A stretch of DNA of 64,000 nt. It comes from Minicystis rosea. GTDB taxonomy: Bacteria > Myxococcota_A > Polyangia > Polyangiales > Polyangiaceae. Below the pieces are notes generated by a model, which worked only from the letters and a program-made list of their open reading frames with translations, was not told the DNA's origin and made no database searches. How positions within the stretch are numbered: the first letter of the stretch is position 1; every line of letters begins with the position of its first letter. Both the position numbers and the translations under genes were made by a program. Location: assembly GCA_001931535.1 (NCBI GenBank), contig CP016211.1:1888501-1952500 (forward strand), written 5' to 3'. Positions 34,307 to 45,620 of this stretch are shown piece by piece.

Positions 34307-34957
34307 ATGGCCGCCGTCTTTCCGCCGTGGAGCAACACCGCGTTCCGCGTCGCGATCGTCGTGATCGCCCTCGGCGGATTCTCGGCGCTCGCCGCGCCGA
34401 TGATCTGGGTGCGCACGCCGTGGGTCCGCGCGCAGAACGAGGCGCCCAATCAACCCGTCGAGTTCGACCACCGGCACCACGCGCGCGACGACGGCATCGA
34501 CTGCAAGTACTGCCACAACACTGCGCATCGGGCCGCGACGGCGGGCATGCCCTCCACCGACAAGTGCATGGGCTGTCACGAGCAGATTTGGGGGCAGAGC
34601 CCGCTCATGGAGATGGTGCGGCGCAGCTATTTCTCGGGCGCGCCCATCCCCTGGAATCGCGTCCACCAACTGCCGGACTTCGTCTATTTCAACCACGCGA
34701 TCCACGTCAACAAGGGCTTCGGCTGCTCCACCTGCCACGGCCGCATCGATCAAATGGCGGCGGTGTATCAGGTCGCGAGCCTGAGCATGGGATGGTGCCT
34801 CGATTGTCATCGGCAGCCGGAGAGGTTCATCCGGCCGCTCGACCAGATCACCAACATGGATTGGACGGCCGGTGATCGTCAGCTCGAGATCGGCCGCCGG
34901 CTCGTCTCGGCGCTGGGGATTCGGAGCCTCACCGGCTGCACCACTTGCCACCGCTAG
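34307..34957 (+). CDS. actA: Alternative complex III subunit ActA, pentaheme cytochrome c
   Basis: 216 residues. An N-terminal membrane anchor (about 13-32) is followed by five CxxCH haem sites: 66-70, 87-91, 140-144, 164-168 and 211-215. ActA is the multihaem cytochrome of the quinol:electron-acceptor oxidoreductase that replaces bc1 complex; it passes electrons in the periplasm toward the oxidase. It is first in the operon, followed after 9 bases by actB, which confirms the assignment. Confidence 0.92.
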   Translation: MAAVFPPWSNTAFRVAIVVIALGGFSALAAPMIWVRTPWVRAQNEAPNQPVEFDHRHHARDDGIDCKYCHNTAHRAATAGMPSTDKCMGCHEQIWGQSPLMEMVRRSYFSGAPIPWNRVHQLPDFVYFNHAIHVNKGFGCSTCHGRIDQMAAVYQVASLSMGWCLDCHRQPERFIRPLDQITNMDWTAGDRQLEIGRRLVSALGIRSLTGCTTCHR

Positions 34958-34966
34958 GAGGGTGTT

Positions 34967-37855
34967 TTGGGCGATCGCAAGCAGAGGCGACTCGAGGTCT
35001 TGCCGGACGACACGGGGGCGATGCGCCGCCGCGAGTGGCTCAAGCTGCTCGGCGCCGGCATGGCCCTCGCGGGCGCCGAAGGGTGCCTCCGGGAGCGCCA
35101 GGAGAAGATCCTGCCCTATACGCGGCAGCCGCCGAATGTCACGCCCGGTATCCCGCGGTATTACGCCACGAGCCTCCCGCTCGATGGATTCGCCACCGGC
35201 GTCCTGGTGTTGAGCCACGACGGCCGGCCCACCAAGATCGAAGGCAATCCCGATCATCCCGCGAGCCTCGGCGCCACCAGCATTTTCGATCAAGCGGCCA
35301 TCATCGATCTCTACGATCCCGATCGGGCCTCGTCGATCCGCACGCCGGAGGGGCCGAGTGGGATGGATCCCATCATCGCTCACTTCGCGGGGCCGCGGGC
35401 CGACGCGGGCGAGCGGCTGCGCTTTCTGCTCGGGTCGGAGGGCTCACCATTGATGGGCCATCTGCTGGGGCGCATTCGCGAGCGCTTCCCCAAAGCACGG
35501 TTCACGTTTCACGATGGCAGCCGGCCGGCGTTCGCGGGGCAGGGCGGGCGCCTGGCCTTCGGCGCGCCGGTGCAGCCGCAATACGATTTCGGCGCCGCCA
35601 AGGTCGTGCTCTCGCTGGCCGACGACTTCCTCGCGACGGGGCCATTTTCGGTGCGGTATGCGCGGCAGTTCGCGTCGCGGCGCCGCGTGGCCAAGCCGAC
35701 CGACTCCATGAATCGGCTCTATGCCGTGGAGACCACGTTCACGGCGACAGGCACCCTCGCCGATCATCGCCTGCGGCGGAAGCCCAGCGAGATCGCGTGG
35801 GTCGCCGGGAGGGCGGCGGCGGAGATTGCCAATCTCCCCGGCGTGAAGCGGCCGCCGCGCGCCGTCCTCGATGCGCTCGCGCATTTCCGCGGTGGGACCG
35901 CCGATCCCGTGGTCCTCGCGCTGGCCCGCGATCTCGCGCGCAACGCCGGTGCCTCCATCGTCACGGTGGGACCGGGACAGCCGCCCATCGTCCATGCGCT
36001 CGGGCACCTCATGAACTCCATGGTGGGCAGTGAGCGCACCGCGTGGAACATCGCTCCCACCCTCGTTTCCTTGGGCGATGCCGAGCAGGATCTCGGATCG
36101 CTCATCGCCGAGATCGACGCCGGCGCGGTGGAGACGCTGGTCATCGTCGGGAACAACCCCGTTTACAGCGCGCCCGTGGATCTCGATCTCGGCCGGCGCA
36201 TTCGCAGCGTCGCCACGGTGCTTTATCTCGGGAGCCACGAGGACGAGACTGCGGCCGTGGCCGATTGGTTCGTGCCCGCGGCGCATCCGCTCGAGTCGTG
36301 GGGAGACGCGACGGCGTACGACGGCACGACGTCGCTCCTCCAGCCGCTCATCAAGCCGATGCGCGGCGGGCGCTCGGCGGTGGAGATCCTCTCGCTCTTC
36401 GCGGGGGTCGATCATCCCGACGATCGGCGCGCGCTCGAGTCGTTCTGGACCGCGCGCCACCCGGATGATTTTCAAGACTTCTGGCCCAAAGCCCTCACCA
36501 CGGGCGTCATCGCCGGCACGGCGGCGCCGCGCCTCGACAGGCCGCTTGCGACCGACGCCATCGCGCGTGCTCTCGCGGCGCACGCGCCCGAGCCCGCCGT
36601 GAACGAGATCGAAGCGTCGTTTGCCAACGATCCCAACGTGCATGATGGGCGCTTCACCAACAATGCTTGGCTCCTCGAGCACCCGCAGCCCGTCACCAAG
36701 CTGGCCTGGGACAACGCGGCGCAGATCGCGCCGGCCACGGCGGCGCGGCTCGGTCTGCAAACCGAGGATCTCGTCGAGCTCGAGCTGGGCGGCCGGCGCG
36801 TGCGCGCGCCCGTCATCGTGGTACCGGGCCACGCCGACGAGGCGGTCACATTGCACCTGGGTTGGGGCCGGGGAGGAGCGCTCACGCTCGGCCGGGAGGT
36901 CGGCTTCGATGCCAATCGACTCCGCACCTCCGCCGCGCCTTCGTTCGCGAGCGGGCTCGTGATTCACAAGCTCCCCGGCGCCAAGCACACGCTGGCGCGC
37001 TCGCAGCTCGAGATGCGCACCGAAGGGCGGCCCATCGCGCCCTTCGCCACGCTCGAGACGTTCAAGAAACACACCGAATTCACGGCCGAGCTGCGCGGGC
37101 CGCTGCCCTCGATGCTCCCGGCCTACGACATGTCCGGCGATCAATGGGCCATGACCATCGACACCAGCATCTGCACGAGCTGCGGTGCGTGCGAGGTGGC
37201 CTGTCGGTCGGAGAACAACGTCCTCGTGGTCGGCAAGGAAGAGGTCGCCCGCGGGCGAATCATGAGCTGGCTGCGCATCGATCAATACTTCGAAGGACCC
37301 ATCGAAGCGCCCTCCGTCACCAACGAGCCCATGCTCTGCCAGCACTGCGAGAAGGCGCCGTGCGAGTACGTCTGTCCCGTCAACGCCACCGTCCACTCGG
37401 GCGACGGCCTCAACGAGATGGTCTACAACCGCTGCGTCGGGACGCGCTTCTGCTCCAACAACTGTCCCTACAAAGTCCGGCGCTTCAACTGGTTCGACTA
37501 CAACAGCGAGCAGCCGGCCAACCGCGGGCGGGTGCAGCTCCAGCACAACCCCGACGTCACCGTGCGTCAGCGGGGGGTCATGGAGAAGTGCACGTATTGC
37601 GTGCAGCGCATCCGCGAGGTGGAGATTCACGCGCGGGTGCAGAACCGCGCGATCCGGCCGGGCGAGGTGGTCACCGCCTGTCAGCAGGCCTGTCCCACGG
37701 GCGCCATCCAATTCGGATCCCTGAGCCATCGAGGCACGAAGATGGTCGAGTGGCGCAACGAGCCGCGGAGCTTCGAGGTCCTCCACGATCTCGGCACCCG
37801 CCCGCGCACCGTTTATCTGGCGCGCATCTACAACCCCAATCCAGAGATCGGGTGA
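34967..37855 (+). CDS. actB: Alternative complex III subunit ActB, molybdopterin-oxidoreductase-like plus iron-sulfur fusion
   Basis: 962 residues. The start is TTG, selected by AGGAGGG at 34956-34962, four bases upstream. A Tat signal RRREWLKLLGAG (about 20-31) exports it folded. Residues about 60-650 form a molybdopterin-oxidoreductase-like domain; known ActB lacks the cofactor. The C-terminal part (about 715-900) is a ferredoxin module with CTSCGACEVAC, CQHCEKAPCEYVC, CSNNCPYKVRR and a CQQACPTGA cluster, enough for one 3Fe-4S and three 4Fe-4S centres. It carries electrons inside alternative complex III, next to the NrfD-like ActC. Confidence 0.93.
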   Translation: MGDRKQRRLEVLPDDTGAMRRREWLKLLGAGMALAGAEGCLRERQEKILPYTRQPPNVTPGIPRYYATSLPLDGFATGVLVLSHDGRPTKIEGNPDHPASLGATSIFDQAAIIDLYDPDRASSIRTPEGPSGMDPIIAHFAGPRADAGERLRFLLGSEGSPLMGHLLGRIRERFPKARFTFHDGSRPAFAGQGGRLAFGAPVQPQYDFGAAKVVLSLADDFLATGPFSVRYARQFASRRRVAKPTDSMNRLYAVETTFTATGTLADHRLRRKPSEIAWVAGRAAAEIANLPGVKRPPRAVLDALAHFRGGTADPVVLALARDLARNAGASIVTVGPGQPPIVHALGHLMNSMVGSERTAWNIAPTLVSLGDAEQDLGSLIAEIDAGAVETLVIVGNNPVYSAPVDLDLGRRIRSVATVLYLGSHEDETAAVADWFVPAAHPLESWGDATAYDGTTSLLQPLIKPMRGGRSAVEILSLFAGVDHPDDRRALESFWTARHPDDFQDFWPKALTTGVIAGTAAPRLDRPLATDAIARALAAHAPEPAVNEIEASFANDPNVHDGRFTNNAWLLEHPQPVTKLAWDNAAQIAPATAARLGLQTEDLVELELGGRRVRAPVIVVPGHADEAVTLHLGWGRGGALTLGREVGFDANRLRTSAAPSFASGLVIHKLPGAKHTLARSQLEMRTEGRPIAPFATLETFKKHTEFTAELRGPLPSMLPAYDMSGDQWAMTIDTSICTSCGACEVACRSENNVLVVGKEEVARGRIMSWLRIDQYFEGPIEAPSVTNEPMLCQHCEKAPCEYVCPVNATVHSGDGLNEMVYNRCVGTRFCSNNCPYKVRRFNWFDYNSEQPANRGRVQLQHNPDVTVRQRGVMEKCTYCVQRIREVEIHARVQNRAIRPGEVVTACQQACPTGAIQFGSLSHRGTKMVEWRNEPRSFEVLHDLGTRPRTVYLARIYNPNPEIG

Positions 37856-37858
37856 GCC

Positions 37859-39220
37859 GTGGAAGAGCCGGTCATCATCGGACGGCCCACCGACGCAGGG
37901 CTCTCGGAGCAGCTCCTCTCGATCACGTGGAAGCCGCGCGGCAAAGGCTGGTGGGTCGCGTTCGCCGCGGCCCTCGCGCTCACCGGCGTCCTGCTCGCGG
38001 CCATCACCGTCACCGTGTTCGTCGGCATCGGCCTGTGGGGCAACAACATCCCCGTGGGCTGGGCCTTCGGCATCATCAACTTCGTCTGGTGGATCGGTAT
38101 CGGCCACGCCGGCACGTTCATCTCGGCCATCCTCCTGCTCCTCGAGCAGAAGTGGCGGACGAGCATCAACCGCTTCTCCGAGGGCATGACCGTCTTCGCC
38201 GTCATGCAGGCCGGCTTGTTCCCGCTGCTCCACTTGGGGCGTCCGTGGTTCGCGTATTGGCTCCTGCCGTATCCATCCATCCAACGCATCTGGCCGCAGT
38301 TCCGCAGCGCGCTCCCTTGGGACGCGGCGGCGGTGTCGACGTATTTCACCATCTCGGTGGTGTTTTGGTACGTCGGCCTCATCCCCGATTTCGCGGCCCT
38401 GCGGGACGTGGCGCCCGATCGGGCCCGCCGGATCATCTATGGCATCCTCGCGCTCGGCTGGCGGGGATCGTCACGGCACTTCCGGCACTATCGCATCCTC
38501 TATGGCCTCCTCGCGGGCTTGGCCACGCCGCTCGTGCTCAGCGTGCACTCCATCGTCAGCAGCGATTTCGCCACCGGGGTCGTGCCCGGGTGGCACTCGA
38601 CCATCTTTCCCCCGTTCTTCGTGGCCGGCGCCATCTTCTCGGGGTTCGGCATGGTGATGACGCTGATCATCCCCGTCCGGCGCATCTTCGGCTTCGAGAA
38701 CGTCATCACCAAAAAGCACCTCGACTCGATGGCGCGGATGATCCTCACCACCGGTTGGATCGTCATCTACAGCTACTTCATCGAGTTCTTCATGGCCTGG
38801 TACAGCGGCTCCGTCTACGAGCGGCACCAGTTCTTCGTGGCGCGGCCCTTCGGCCCGAACAACGGGGTGTTCTGGCTGCAGATGATCTGCAACGTGGCCA
38901 TCATCCAGCTCCTCTGGTCGAAGCGGGTGCGCCAGAGCGAGCTCCTGCTCTGGCTCATCTCCATCGCCGTCAACGTGGGGATGTGGTGCGAGCGATTCGT
39001 GATCATCGTCCAGAGCCTGCAGCAGGATTTCCTGCCCTCGTCGTTCCGACCCTACCAGCCCACGATCGTCGACTGGAGCCTCTACGTCGGCACCCTCGGC
39101 TTCTTCATGCTGCTGTTCCTGCTCTTCCTCCGGCTCTTCCCCTTCGTGCCCGTGATGGAGATCAAGGAGCTGGCCCACGAGCTGCGCCACGAGCACCACG
39201 AGGGAGAGGAGGAGCACTGA
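37859..39220 (+). CDS. actC: Alternative complex III subunit ActC, NrfD-like quinol-binding membrane protein
   Basis: 453 residues with about ten membrane helices, including [21 protein letters not shown], where the His and Gly pattern is typical of the NrfD/PsrC quinol site region. GTG start 3 bases after the actB stop. It oxidises menaquinol or ubiquinol at the membrane and passes electrons to ActB. It has a His/Glu-rich cytoplasmic tail ([14 protein letters not shown]). Its stop overlaps the next start as TGATG. Confidence 0.92.
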   Translation: MEEPVIIGRPTDAGLSEQLLSITWKPRGKGWWVAFAAALALTGVLLAAITVTVFVGIGLWGNNIPVGWAFGIINFVWWIGIGHAGTFISAILLLLEQKWRTSINRFSEGMTVFAVMQAGLFPLLHLGRPWFAYWLLPYPSIQRIWPQFRSALPWDAAAVSTYFTISVVFWYVGLIPDFAALRDVAPDRARRIIYGILALGWRGSSRHFRHYRILYGLLAGLATPLVLSVHSIVSSDFATGVVPGWHSTIFPPFFVAGAIFSGFGMVMTLIIPVRRIFGFENVITKKHLDSMARMILTTGWIVIYSYFIEFFMAWYSGSVYERHQFFVARPFGPNNGVFWLQMICNVAIIQLLWSKRVRQSELLLWLISIAVNVGMWCERFVIIVQSLQQDFLPSSFRPYQPTIVDWSLYVGTLGFFMLLFLLFLRLFPFVPVMEIKELAHELRHEHHEGEEEH

Positions 39221-39753
39221 TGCGCAAGGGTTACGTGGGCGAGTTTCGGACTTCGGACGAGCTCCTCCAGGCGGCGGCGGAGCTCCGGCGCCGTGGATAT
39301 CGCGAGCTCGACGCCTTCACGCCCTATCCCATCAGGGGGCTCGAGCAGGCGCTCGGGCTGCCGCGATCGCGGATCGCGCGGATGATCTTCCCAGTGGCCA
39401 TCGCCGGGGCCGGGCTCGGTTATCTGATTCAGCTCTGGTGCAACGCCTTCGATTATCCGCTCAACGTGGGTGGTCGGCCGTTGGACTCGACGCCGGCGTT
39501 CATCCCCATCACGTTCGAGGCCGGCGTGCTCACGGCGGGGCTCTCGGGGCTCTTCATCCTCACGCTGCTCTGTCGTTTGCCGGACCTCTACAGCCCGCTC
39601 GTCGACGTGCCGGGCTTCGAGCGCGCCTCGATCGACACCTTCTGGGTGGGCATCGACGAGCGCGATCCATCGTTCAACGAAGTGCAGATCGAGCGTGATT
39701 TGCGCGATCTCGGCGCGGTCACCGTCGCGCGGACGCGGGAGAGGGCGCGATGA
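39220..39753 (+). CDS. actD: Alternative complex III subunit ActD (DUF3341)
   Basis: 177 residues with the DUF3341 layout: a cytoplasmic N-terminus (FRTSDELLQAAAELRRRGY and AFTPYPIRGLEQALG), two membrane helices (about 48-68 and 100-125), then DVPGFERASIDTFWVGIDERDP. It is a structural membrane subunit of alternative complex III. It overlaps actC by one base and actE by ATGA. Confidence 0.9.
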   Translation: MRKGYVGEFRTSDELLQAAAELRRRGYRELDAFTPYPIRGLEQALGLPRSRIARMIFPVAIAGAGLGYLIQLWCNAFDYPLNVGGRPLDSTPAFIPITFEAGVLTAGLSGLFILTLLCRLPDLYSPLVDVPGFERASIDTFWVGIDERDPSFNEVQIERDLRDLGAVTVARTRERAR

Positions 39754-40364
39754 TCTCGCATCGGGGGAAGGCCTGTTTCGTGCTTTGGGCCGCAGGCTCG
39801 CTGGTGGGGTGTGACGTGCTCCCCACCATCGATTTCCAGCGCATGATGAACCAGGACAAATTCACCGTCTGGCAACACTGCGCCTTCTTCGAGGATGGCC
39901 GCGCCATGCGCACGCCGCCCGAAGGCACCCTGCCGCGCGACGTGCCCGTCGGTGATCCGCCGGTGAACCAGGGCTTGGTCGGCGATGCCTACGTGGCCGA
40001 CGTGCCCATCCCGGTGACACGCGATCTCCTCGGCGCGGGGAAGGCCCGTTTCGACGCCTTCTGTGCGCCCTGCCATGGCATTCGCGGAGATGGCGAGTCC
40101 ATCGCCGCCCTCAACATGGATCTCCGGAGGCCGCCCGCGCTGGCCGGCGCCGGCGCCAATGCCGCGTCGTTCCCCGCGGGGAGGATTTACCAGATCATCG
40201 ATCAGGGTTACGGCCTCATGCGATCCTACGCGGAGGATCTGATCTCGCCCGAGGAGCGTTGGGCGGTAGTGGCCTATCTGCGGGCGCTCCAACTGAGCCA
40301 TGGAGTCCCCTTGTCCTCGCTGCCGCCCGCGCTGCGGCAAGAGGCGGAGAGTCGGCTGCCATGA
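39750..40364 (+). CDS. actE: Alternative complex III subunit ActE, monohaem cytochrome c lipoprotein
   Basis: 204 residues. The short signal ends in SLVGC, so the protein is probably lipid-anchored in the periplasm. One haem site FCAPCHGIRGDGE lies about two-thirds of the way through the first 120 residues, and a RPPALAGAGANAASFPAG region and a YQIIDQGYGLM segment supply the distal side. It passes electrons from ActA toward COX2. It is flanked by ATGA overlaps. Confidence 0.9.
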   Translation: MISHRGKACFVLWAAGSLVGCDVLPTIDFQRMMNQDKFTVWQHCAFFEDGRAMRTPPEGTLPRDVPVGDPPVNQGLVGDAYVADVPIPVTRDLLGAGKARFDAFCAPCHGIRGDGESIAALNMDLRRPPALAGAGANAASFPAGRIYQIIDQGYGLMRSYAEDLISPEERWAVVAYLRALQLSHGVPLSSLPPALRQEAESRLP

Positions 40365-41545
40365 ACGACGACGACACCGCATTCCGCGGCGGGACCCGCC
40401 TCTTCACCATCGCCTTGGCGCTCGCCGCCCTCGGCGTCATCGGCCTCGTTCTCGGCGCCATCGTGGCGCCGAGAGAGGCCCTGGCCGCGTACCTGACCGC
40501 GTTCGTGTACGTCACCACCATCGCGCTCGGCGCGCTCGTCTTCCTGATGATCGTGCACGCCATGCGCGCCGTTTGGCCCACGCTGCTCCGGCGGCTCGTG
40601 GAGGGAATGACGGGCGTGTTCCCGATCCTCGCGGTGCTGTTCATCCCCATCCCGTTCGGGCTCAGGAGCCTTTATCCGTGGACGCGCCCCGAGTCGATTC
40701 ACGACGAGGCCGAGCGCGCGGTGGTGGAGCTCAAGCTCTCGTATCTGAACAGCGGGGGCTTCATCGCCCGAGCGGTCCTCTACTTCGTGGTGTGGATCGG
40801 CGTCAGCTACCTGCTCCGCCGTTCCTCCGCGATGCAGGATCGCGACCCCGGCTTCGACGCGCGCAGGCGCATGCACGTGATCTCCGCCGTTCTCCTCCCG
40901 GTCGTGGCCATCGCGCTCTCGCTCGCGTCGGTGGATTGGGTCATGTCGCTCATGCCCGCGTGGTATTCGACGATGTTTCCCGTCTACTTCTTCGCCGGCG
41001 GGTTCTTGGGCGCCATCGCGCTCCTCACCGTCATGACCACGGCCGCGGATCGCACGGGCGCCATCCTCGGGATCAACGCCTCTCATTATTACGCGCTCGG
41101 CCGGCTGCTCCTCGCGTTCGTGATCTTCTGGGCCTACGTGGCCTTCTTCCAATTCATGCTGATGTGGATCGCGAACCGGCCCGAAGAAGCGGTGTTCTAC
41201 GTCGCGCGGGCCCACGGCGGTTGGCGAGGCATGACCATCGTCATGGTGTTCATGAGCTTCGCCCTGCCGTTCTTCGTGCTCCTCGATTACGGCATCAAGC
41301 GGCGGCGCGCCCCGCTCACGGCCATGGCCGTGTGGCTCCTCGTCGCGCACTACCTCGACGTGCATTGGCTGGTCATGCCCACGGTGCGGCCGCGCGGATT
41401 CCCGCTGCACTGGGTCGATCTCGCCGCGCTCCTCGCCGTGGCCGGCATCACGGTCGTCTTCGCCGTCCTGCGTTTGCGCGGGCGCGCGCTCGTCCCCGTC
41501 AACGATCCCCGGCTGCCCGGGGCCATCCAATACGAGAGCCTATGA
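40361..41545 (+). CDS. actF: Alternative complex III subunit ActF, NrfD-like membrane protein
   Basis: 394 residues with about ten membrane helices; it is the second, shorter quinone-oxidoreductase-like membrane subunit of alternative complex III. Visible features are a long hydrophobic N-terminus, PWTRPESIHDEAERAVVELK on a loop, and MYSTMFPVYFF-like and HYYALGRLLLAFVIFWAYVAFFQFMLMW segments (the latter spanning two blocks). ATG 40361 overlaps the actE stop (ATGA); longer frames upstream are out of context. Confidence 0.9.
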   Translation: MNDDDTAFRGGTRLFTIALALAALGVIGLVLGAIVAPREALAAYLTAFVYVTTIALGALVFLMIVHAMRAVWPTLLRRLVEGMTGVFPILAVLFIPIPFGLRSLYPWTRPESIHDEAERAVVELKLSYLNSGGFIARAVLYFVVWIGVSYLLRRSSAMQDRDPGFDARRRMHVISAVLLPVVAIALSLASVDWVMSLMPAWYSTMFPVYFFAGGFLGAIALLTVMTTAADRTGAILGINASHYYALGRLLLAFVIFWAYVAFFQFMLMWIANRPEEAVFYVARAHGGWRGMTIVMVFMSFALPFFVLLDYGIKRRRAPLTAMAVWLLVAHYLDVHWLVMPTVRPRGFPLHWVDLAALLAVAGITVVFAVLRLRGRALVPVNDPRLPGAIQYESL

Positions 41546-41913
41546 GCTACCGCGTCCGCCACCCCGACATGCACCAGGAGGAGGACGTCGTCCATCGGAA
41601 GGGCGTTTACGCCTTCCTGGGCATCGTCTTCGTCGTCTCGGCGGTGCTCATCGTCTGGACCGTGTCCCTCCTGAATCAACAGTGGCGGGAGCTCCGCCCC
41701 TCGGGCGCGTTCACCGAGGAGTTCCTCGGCCCGCGCCACCAGGTGGCCCGCGTGCGCCAAGACCTCTTCGACGAGCAGCGCCCCGAACGATCGCTGAACG
41801 CCATGAAGCGACAGGAGCTCGGCTCGTACGGTTGGGTGGATCGGAGGCGCGGTGTGGTGCGCATTCCCATCGAGAAAGCCATGGATCTCGTCGCCGAAGG
41901 GAAGCGGCCGTGA
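41542..41913 (+). CDS. Small membrane-anchored accessory protein of the ActF-SCO junction
   Basis: 123 residues. After a His/Glu-rich N-terminus comes one membrane helix (YAFLGIVFVVSAVLIVWTVSLL, about 23-44) and a periplasmic domain ending in LGSYGWVDRRRGVVRIPIEKAM. That closing motif recurs, to my knowledge, in small proteins next to SCO and caa3 oxidase genes. It occupies the ActG position but has a larger periplasmic domain than the tiny ActG of Rhodothermus, so I leave the symbol open. Coupled by ATGA to actF and GTGA to SCO. Probably an assembly or docking factor. Confidence 0.7.
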   Translation: MSYRVRHPDMHQEEDVVHRKGVYAFLGIVFVVSAVLIVWTVSLLNQQWRELRPSGAFTEEFLGPRHQVARVRQDLFDEQRPERSLNAMKRQELGSYGWVDRRRGVVRIPIEKAMDLVAEGKRP

Positions 41914-42773
41914 AGCGCCTCGCCGCTGCCTTCGCGCTCCTGTGCGCGCTCGTTCTCGCGCCGCGGAGCGCGGGCGCACAGCCGCTCCCGCGCACGGGGC
42001 CGACGGAGCTGCCCGCGCCGGCGCAGGAGGTGGACATCGACGAGCACCTCGGCAAGGCCTTGAGCCGCGATCTCGCGCTCACCGATCAAACGGGCCGGCA
42101 CCTCGTCCTCGGAGACCTGCTCGACGGGCAGAAGCCCGTGATTCTGGTGCTCGCCTATTACCGCTGTCCCATGCTGTGCGGGCTCGTGCTCCGCGGCGTG
42201 GTCGATGGGATGAACCAACTCCGCTACACGCTCGGGCGCGATTACCGCGCGCTCACCGTGAGCATCGATCCGCGCGACACGCCGGCCGAGGCCGCGGCCA
42301 AGCGGAAGAACACGCTGGGCGCGCTGTCGCTGGGGAGCGACGGTCAGCGCGAGTGGCCGTTCCTCGTCGGTGAAGCAGGGCCGCTCGCGCGGCTCGCCGA
42401 CGAGGTGGGCTTTCGTTACGCCTACGACGCGCGCACCGATCAATATGCGCATCCGGCCGCGGCCATCGTGCTCACGCCCGATGGTCGCGTGTCTCGTTAT
42501 CTCTATGGGGTCGCGCCCTCGGGCCGGGATCTGCGCCTCGCGCTCATCGAGGCCGGGGAGGGGAAGACAGGCAGCATCATCGATCGCGTGATCATGACCT
42601 GTTATCAATACGACCCGGCCTCGCGGGCTTACGGCCCCTACGTGATGGGCTTTCTCCGCCTCGGTGCGCTCTTCGTGCTCGCCACCGTCGCCGGCACGCT
42701 GGTCGTCCTCTTCCGACGTGAATGGAAGCGCGGCGCCGCCGGCCGAGCAGCGAGCGAAGCGAGGCCCCGATGA
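41910..42773 (+). CDS. SCO1/SenC-type copper chaperone for cytochrome oxidase
   Basis: 287 residues. A GTG start overlaps the previous stop. The signal peptide (KRLAAAFALLCALVLAPRSAGA) leads to a thioredoxin-fold SCO domain with the copper-binding YRCPMLC (CxxxC) and a distal His in QYAHPAA. A C-terminal membrane helix (FLRLGALFVLATVAGTLVVLF) anchors it. SCO proteins load copper into the CuA site of COX2, encoded directly downstream with an ATGA overlap. Confidence 0.9.
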   Translation: MKRLAAAFALLCALVLAPRSAGAQPLPRTGPTELPAPAQEVDIDEHLGKALSRDLALTDQTGRHLVLGDLLDGQKPVILVLAYYRCPMLCGLVLRGVVDGMNQLRYTLGRDYRALTVSIDPRDTPAEAAAKRKNTLGALSLGSDGQREWPFLVGEAGPLARLADEVGFRYAYDARTDQYAHPAAAIVLTPDGRVSRYLYGVAPSGRDLRLALIEAGEGKTGSIIDRVIMTCYQYDPASRAYGPYVMGFLRLGALFVLATVAGTLVVLFRREWKRGAAGRAASEARPR

Positions 42774-43971
42774 ACGAGATCCTCCGCCGCATCCTCTTCC
42801 TGCCTCCGCAGGACTCGACGATCGCCCACGAGATCGACGCGCTCCATTACTTCGTCATCCTCACGACGATGGCGGGCGCCACCCTGGTCACGCTGGTCGG
42901 CGCCTATTTTCTGGTCCGTTATCGCCTGCGCCAACGCGAAGCGGATCCGCCCAACCCCCACGCCGACGCGCACCCGCATTTCCTCTACAAGGTCGCGGCG
43001 CTCATCGGCCTCTGCGTGCTGTTCCTCGTGTGGTGGTTCATCGGCGTGCGACAGTACATGCGCCTTCGCGTGGCGCCGGCCGACGCCATGGATGTCTACG
43101 TCACGGGCAAGAAATGGATGTGGAAGTTCGCCTATCCCGAAGGCGCCCGATCCATCGGAGTCCTCTACGTGCCGGTGGGGCGGCCCGTGAAGCTCATCAT
43201 GACGTCGCGCGACGTGATTCACAGCTTCTTCGTGCCCTCTTTCCGGGTCAAGCAAGACGTCTTGCCGGGCCGCTACACGACCATGTGGTTTCAGGTCATG
43301 TCGCCGGGCACGTATCAGATCCTCTGCACCGAGTATTGCGGCACCGGGCACTCCACGATGTTGGGTGAGGTGGTGGCGCTCTCGCCCGACGATTACGGAC
43401 GTTGGCTCGGCGGCACGCCGGCGGAGCCCGGGGTCGCGGCGCCGCGCTACGTGGATCCGGCCATGGGTAGGCCGGACGCGGCATTTCCACGCACGGAGCT
43501 CAGCTTGGCCCGCATGGGTGAGCGCGTGGCCGCCGAGCAGGGGTGTCTGCGCTGCCACTCGCTCGATGGTTCTCCGCACATCGGGCCGACCTGGGCGGGC
43601 CTCTATCAATCCACGGTCCCACTCGAGAATGGGAAGGAGGTGCTCGTCGACGACGCGTACCTCACCGAGTCCATGATGGACCCCGGCATCAAGATCCATC
43701 GCGGGTTTCAAGCGGTGATGCCCTCGTATCTGGGCAAGCTCGATGGGCCGCAGATCGCGGCGATCGTCGATCTCATTCGCTCGCTCAGGGACGTGCGGCC
43801 CGAGCCCGGAGCCCGGACGCCGACCGAGGCCGTGGTGCCGCCCGCCGATCGTGATCGGCCGGGAGCGAGCCGGCCCGAGGCGCCGCGCCCGCCGCCGCCG
43901 AGCGGAAGGCCCGCGCCGCCGCCTTTCGCGGAGCCGCCCGGGGGCCGCATCCCGCCACAGGGAGAGAAGCG

Positions 43972-43975
<4 letters not shown>
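42770..43975 (+). CDS. Cytochrome c oxidase subunit II fused to cytochrome c (caa3 type)
   Basis: 401 residues. Two membrane helices (about 28-48 and 74-92) are followed by the periplasmic cupredoxin domain with CuA ligands His151, Cys186, Cys190, His194 and Met197 (CTEYCGTGHSTM). A cytochrome c domain follows with haem site CLRCH (259-263) and an AVMPSYLG-type axial Met region; this fusion defines caa3 oxidases. The last 60 residues are Pro/Ala-rich and disordered, an unusual extension. It receives electrons from alternative complex III and passes them to COX1. ATGA overlaps on both sides. Confidence 0.92.
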
Positions 43976-45077
<1,102 letters not shown>

Positions 45078-45081
<4 letters not shown>

Positions 45082-45620
45082 CGGGCATCGCCGTGGCGAC
45101 GCAGTCGCTCGACGTTCATTGGCACGATACGTATTTCATCGTGGCCCACTTCCATTTCATCATGGTGGGCGGGACGCTGACCGCGTTCCTCGGGGCGGCC
45201 CATTATTGGTTCCCGAAGATGTTCGGCCGGCTCTACTCGGAGCGCGTGGGTCTCCTCACGTCGTTTGCGGTGTTCACTGGCTTCGTCCTCACGTTCTTTC
45301 CCCAGTTCCTCCTCGGCAACATGGGGATGCCGCGCCGCTATTTCGCCTATCCCGAGCGGTTCCAGTGGCTCAACGTGCTCTCCACCGGCGGCTCGTACCT
45401 GCTCGCCGGAGCGCTCGTGATCGCGCTCGTGAACCTGCTCGTCGCGCTCCGCTGGGGAGACCGCGCGGGCGCGAATCCGTGGCGATCGCGATCGTTCGAG
45501 TGGGACACGCCCTCTCCGCCGCCCAAGCACAACTTCGACGCGCCGCTGATCATCGATCGCGGCCCCTACGATTTCGAGCTCTCGGAGGAGGAGGCCCATG
45601 CGCGCACCCACACTTCATGA
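45078..45620 (+). pseudogene. Cytochrome c oxidase subunit I, C-terminal part in shifted frame
   Basis: 180 residues from ATG 45078. They begin MTGIAVATQSLDVHWHDTY and contain VAHFHFIMVG with the haem a3 and haem a histidines, then three or more membrane helices and a cytoplasmic tail. It continues exactly where the upstream frame stops. ATG and TGA overlap as ATGA, the same coupling used between the true genes of this operon, so separate translation is formally possible. No Shine-Dalgarno is evident. Its end overlaps COX3 by 23 bases. Confidence 0.88.

Noticed and set aside
35444..38284. 946-residue minus-strand frame
   Set aside because: It is antisense to actB and actC, whose cofactor motifs prove the plus strand.
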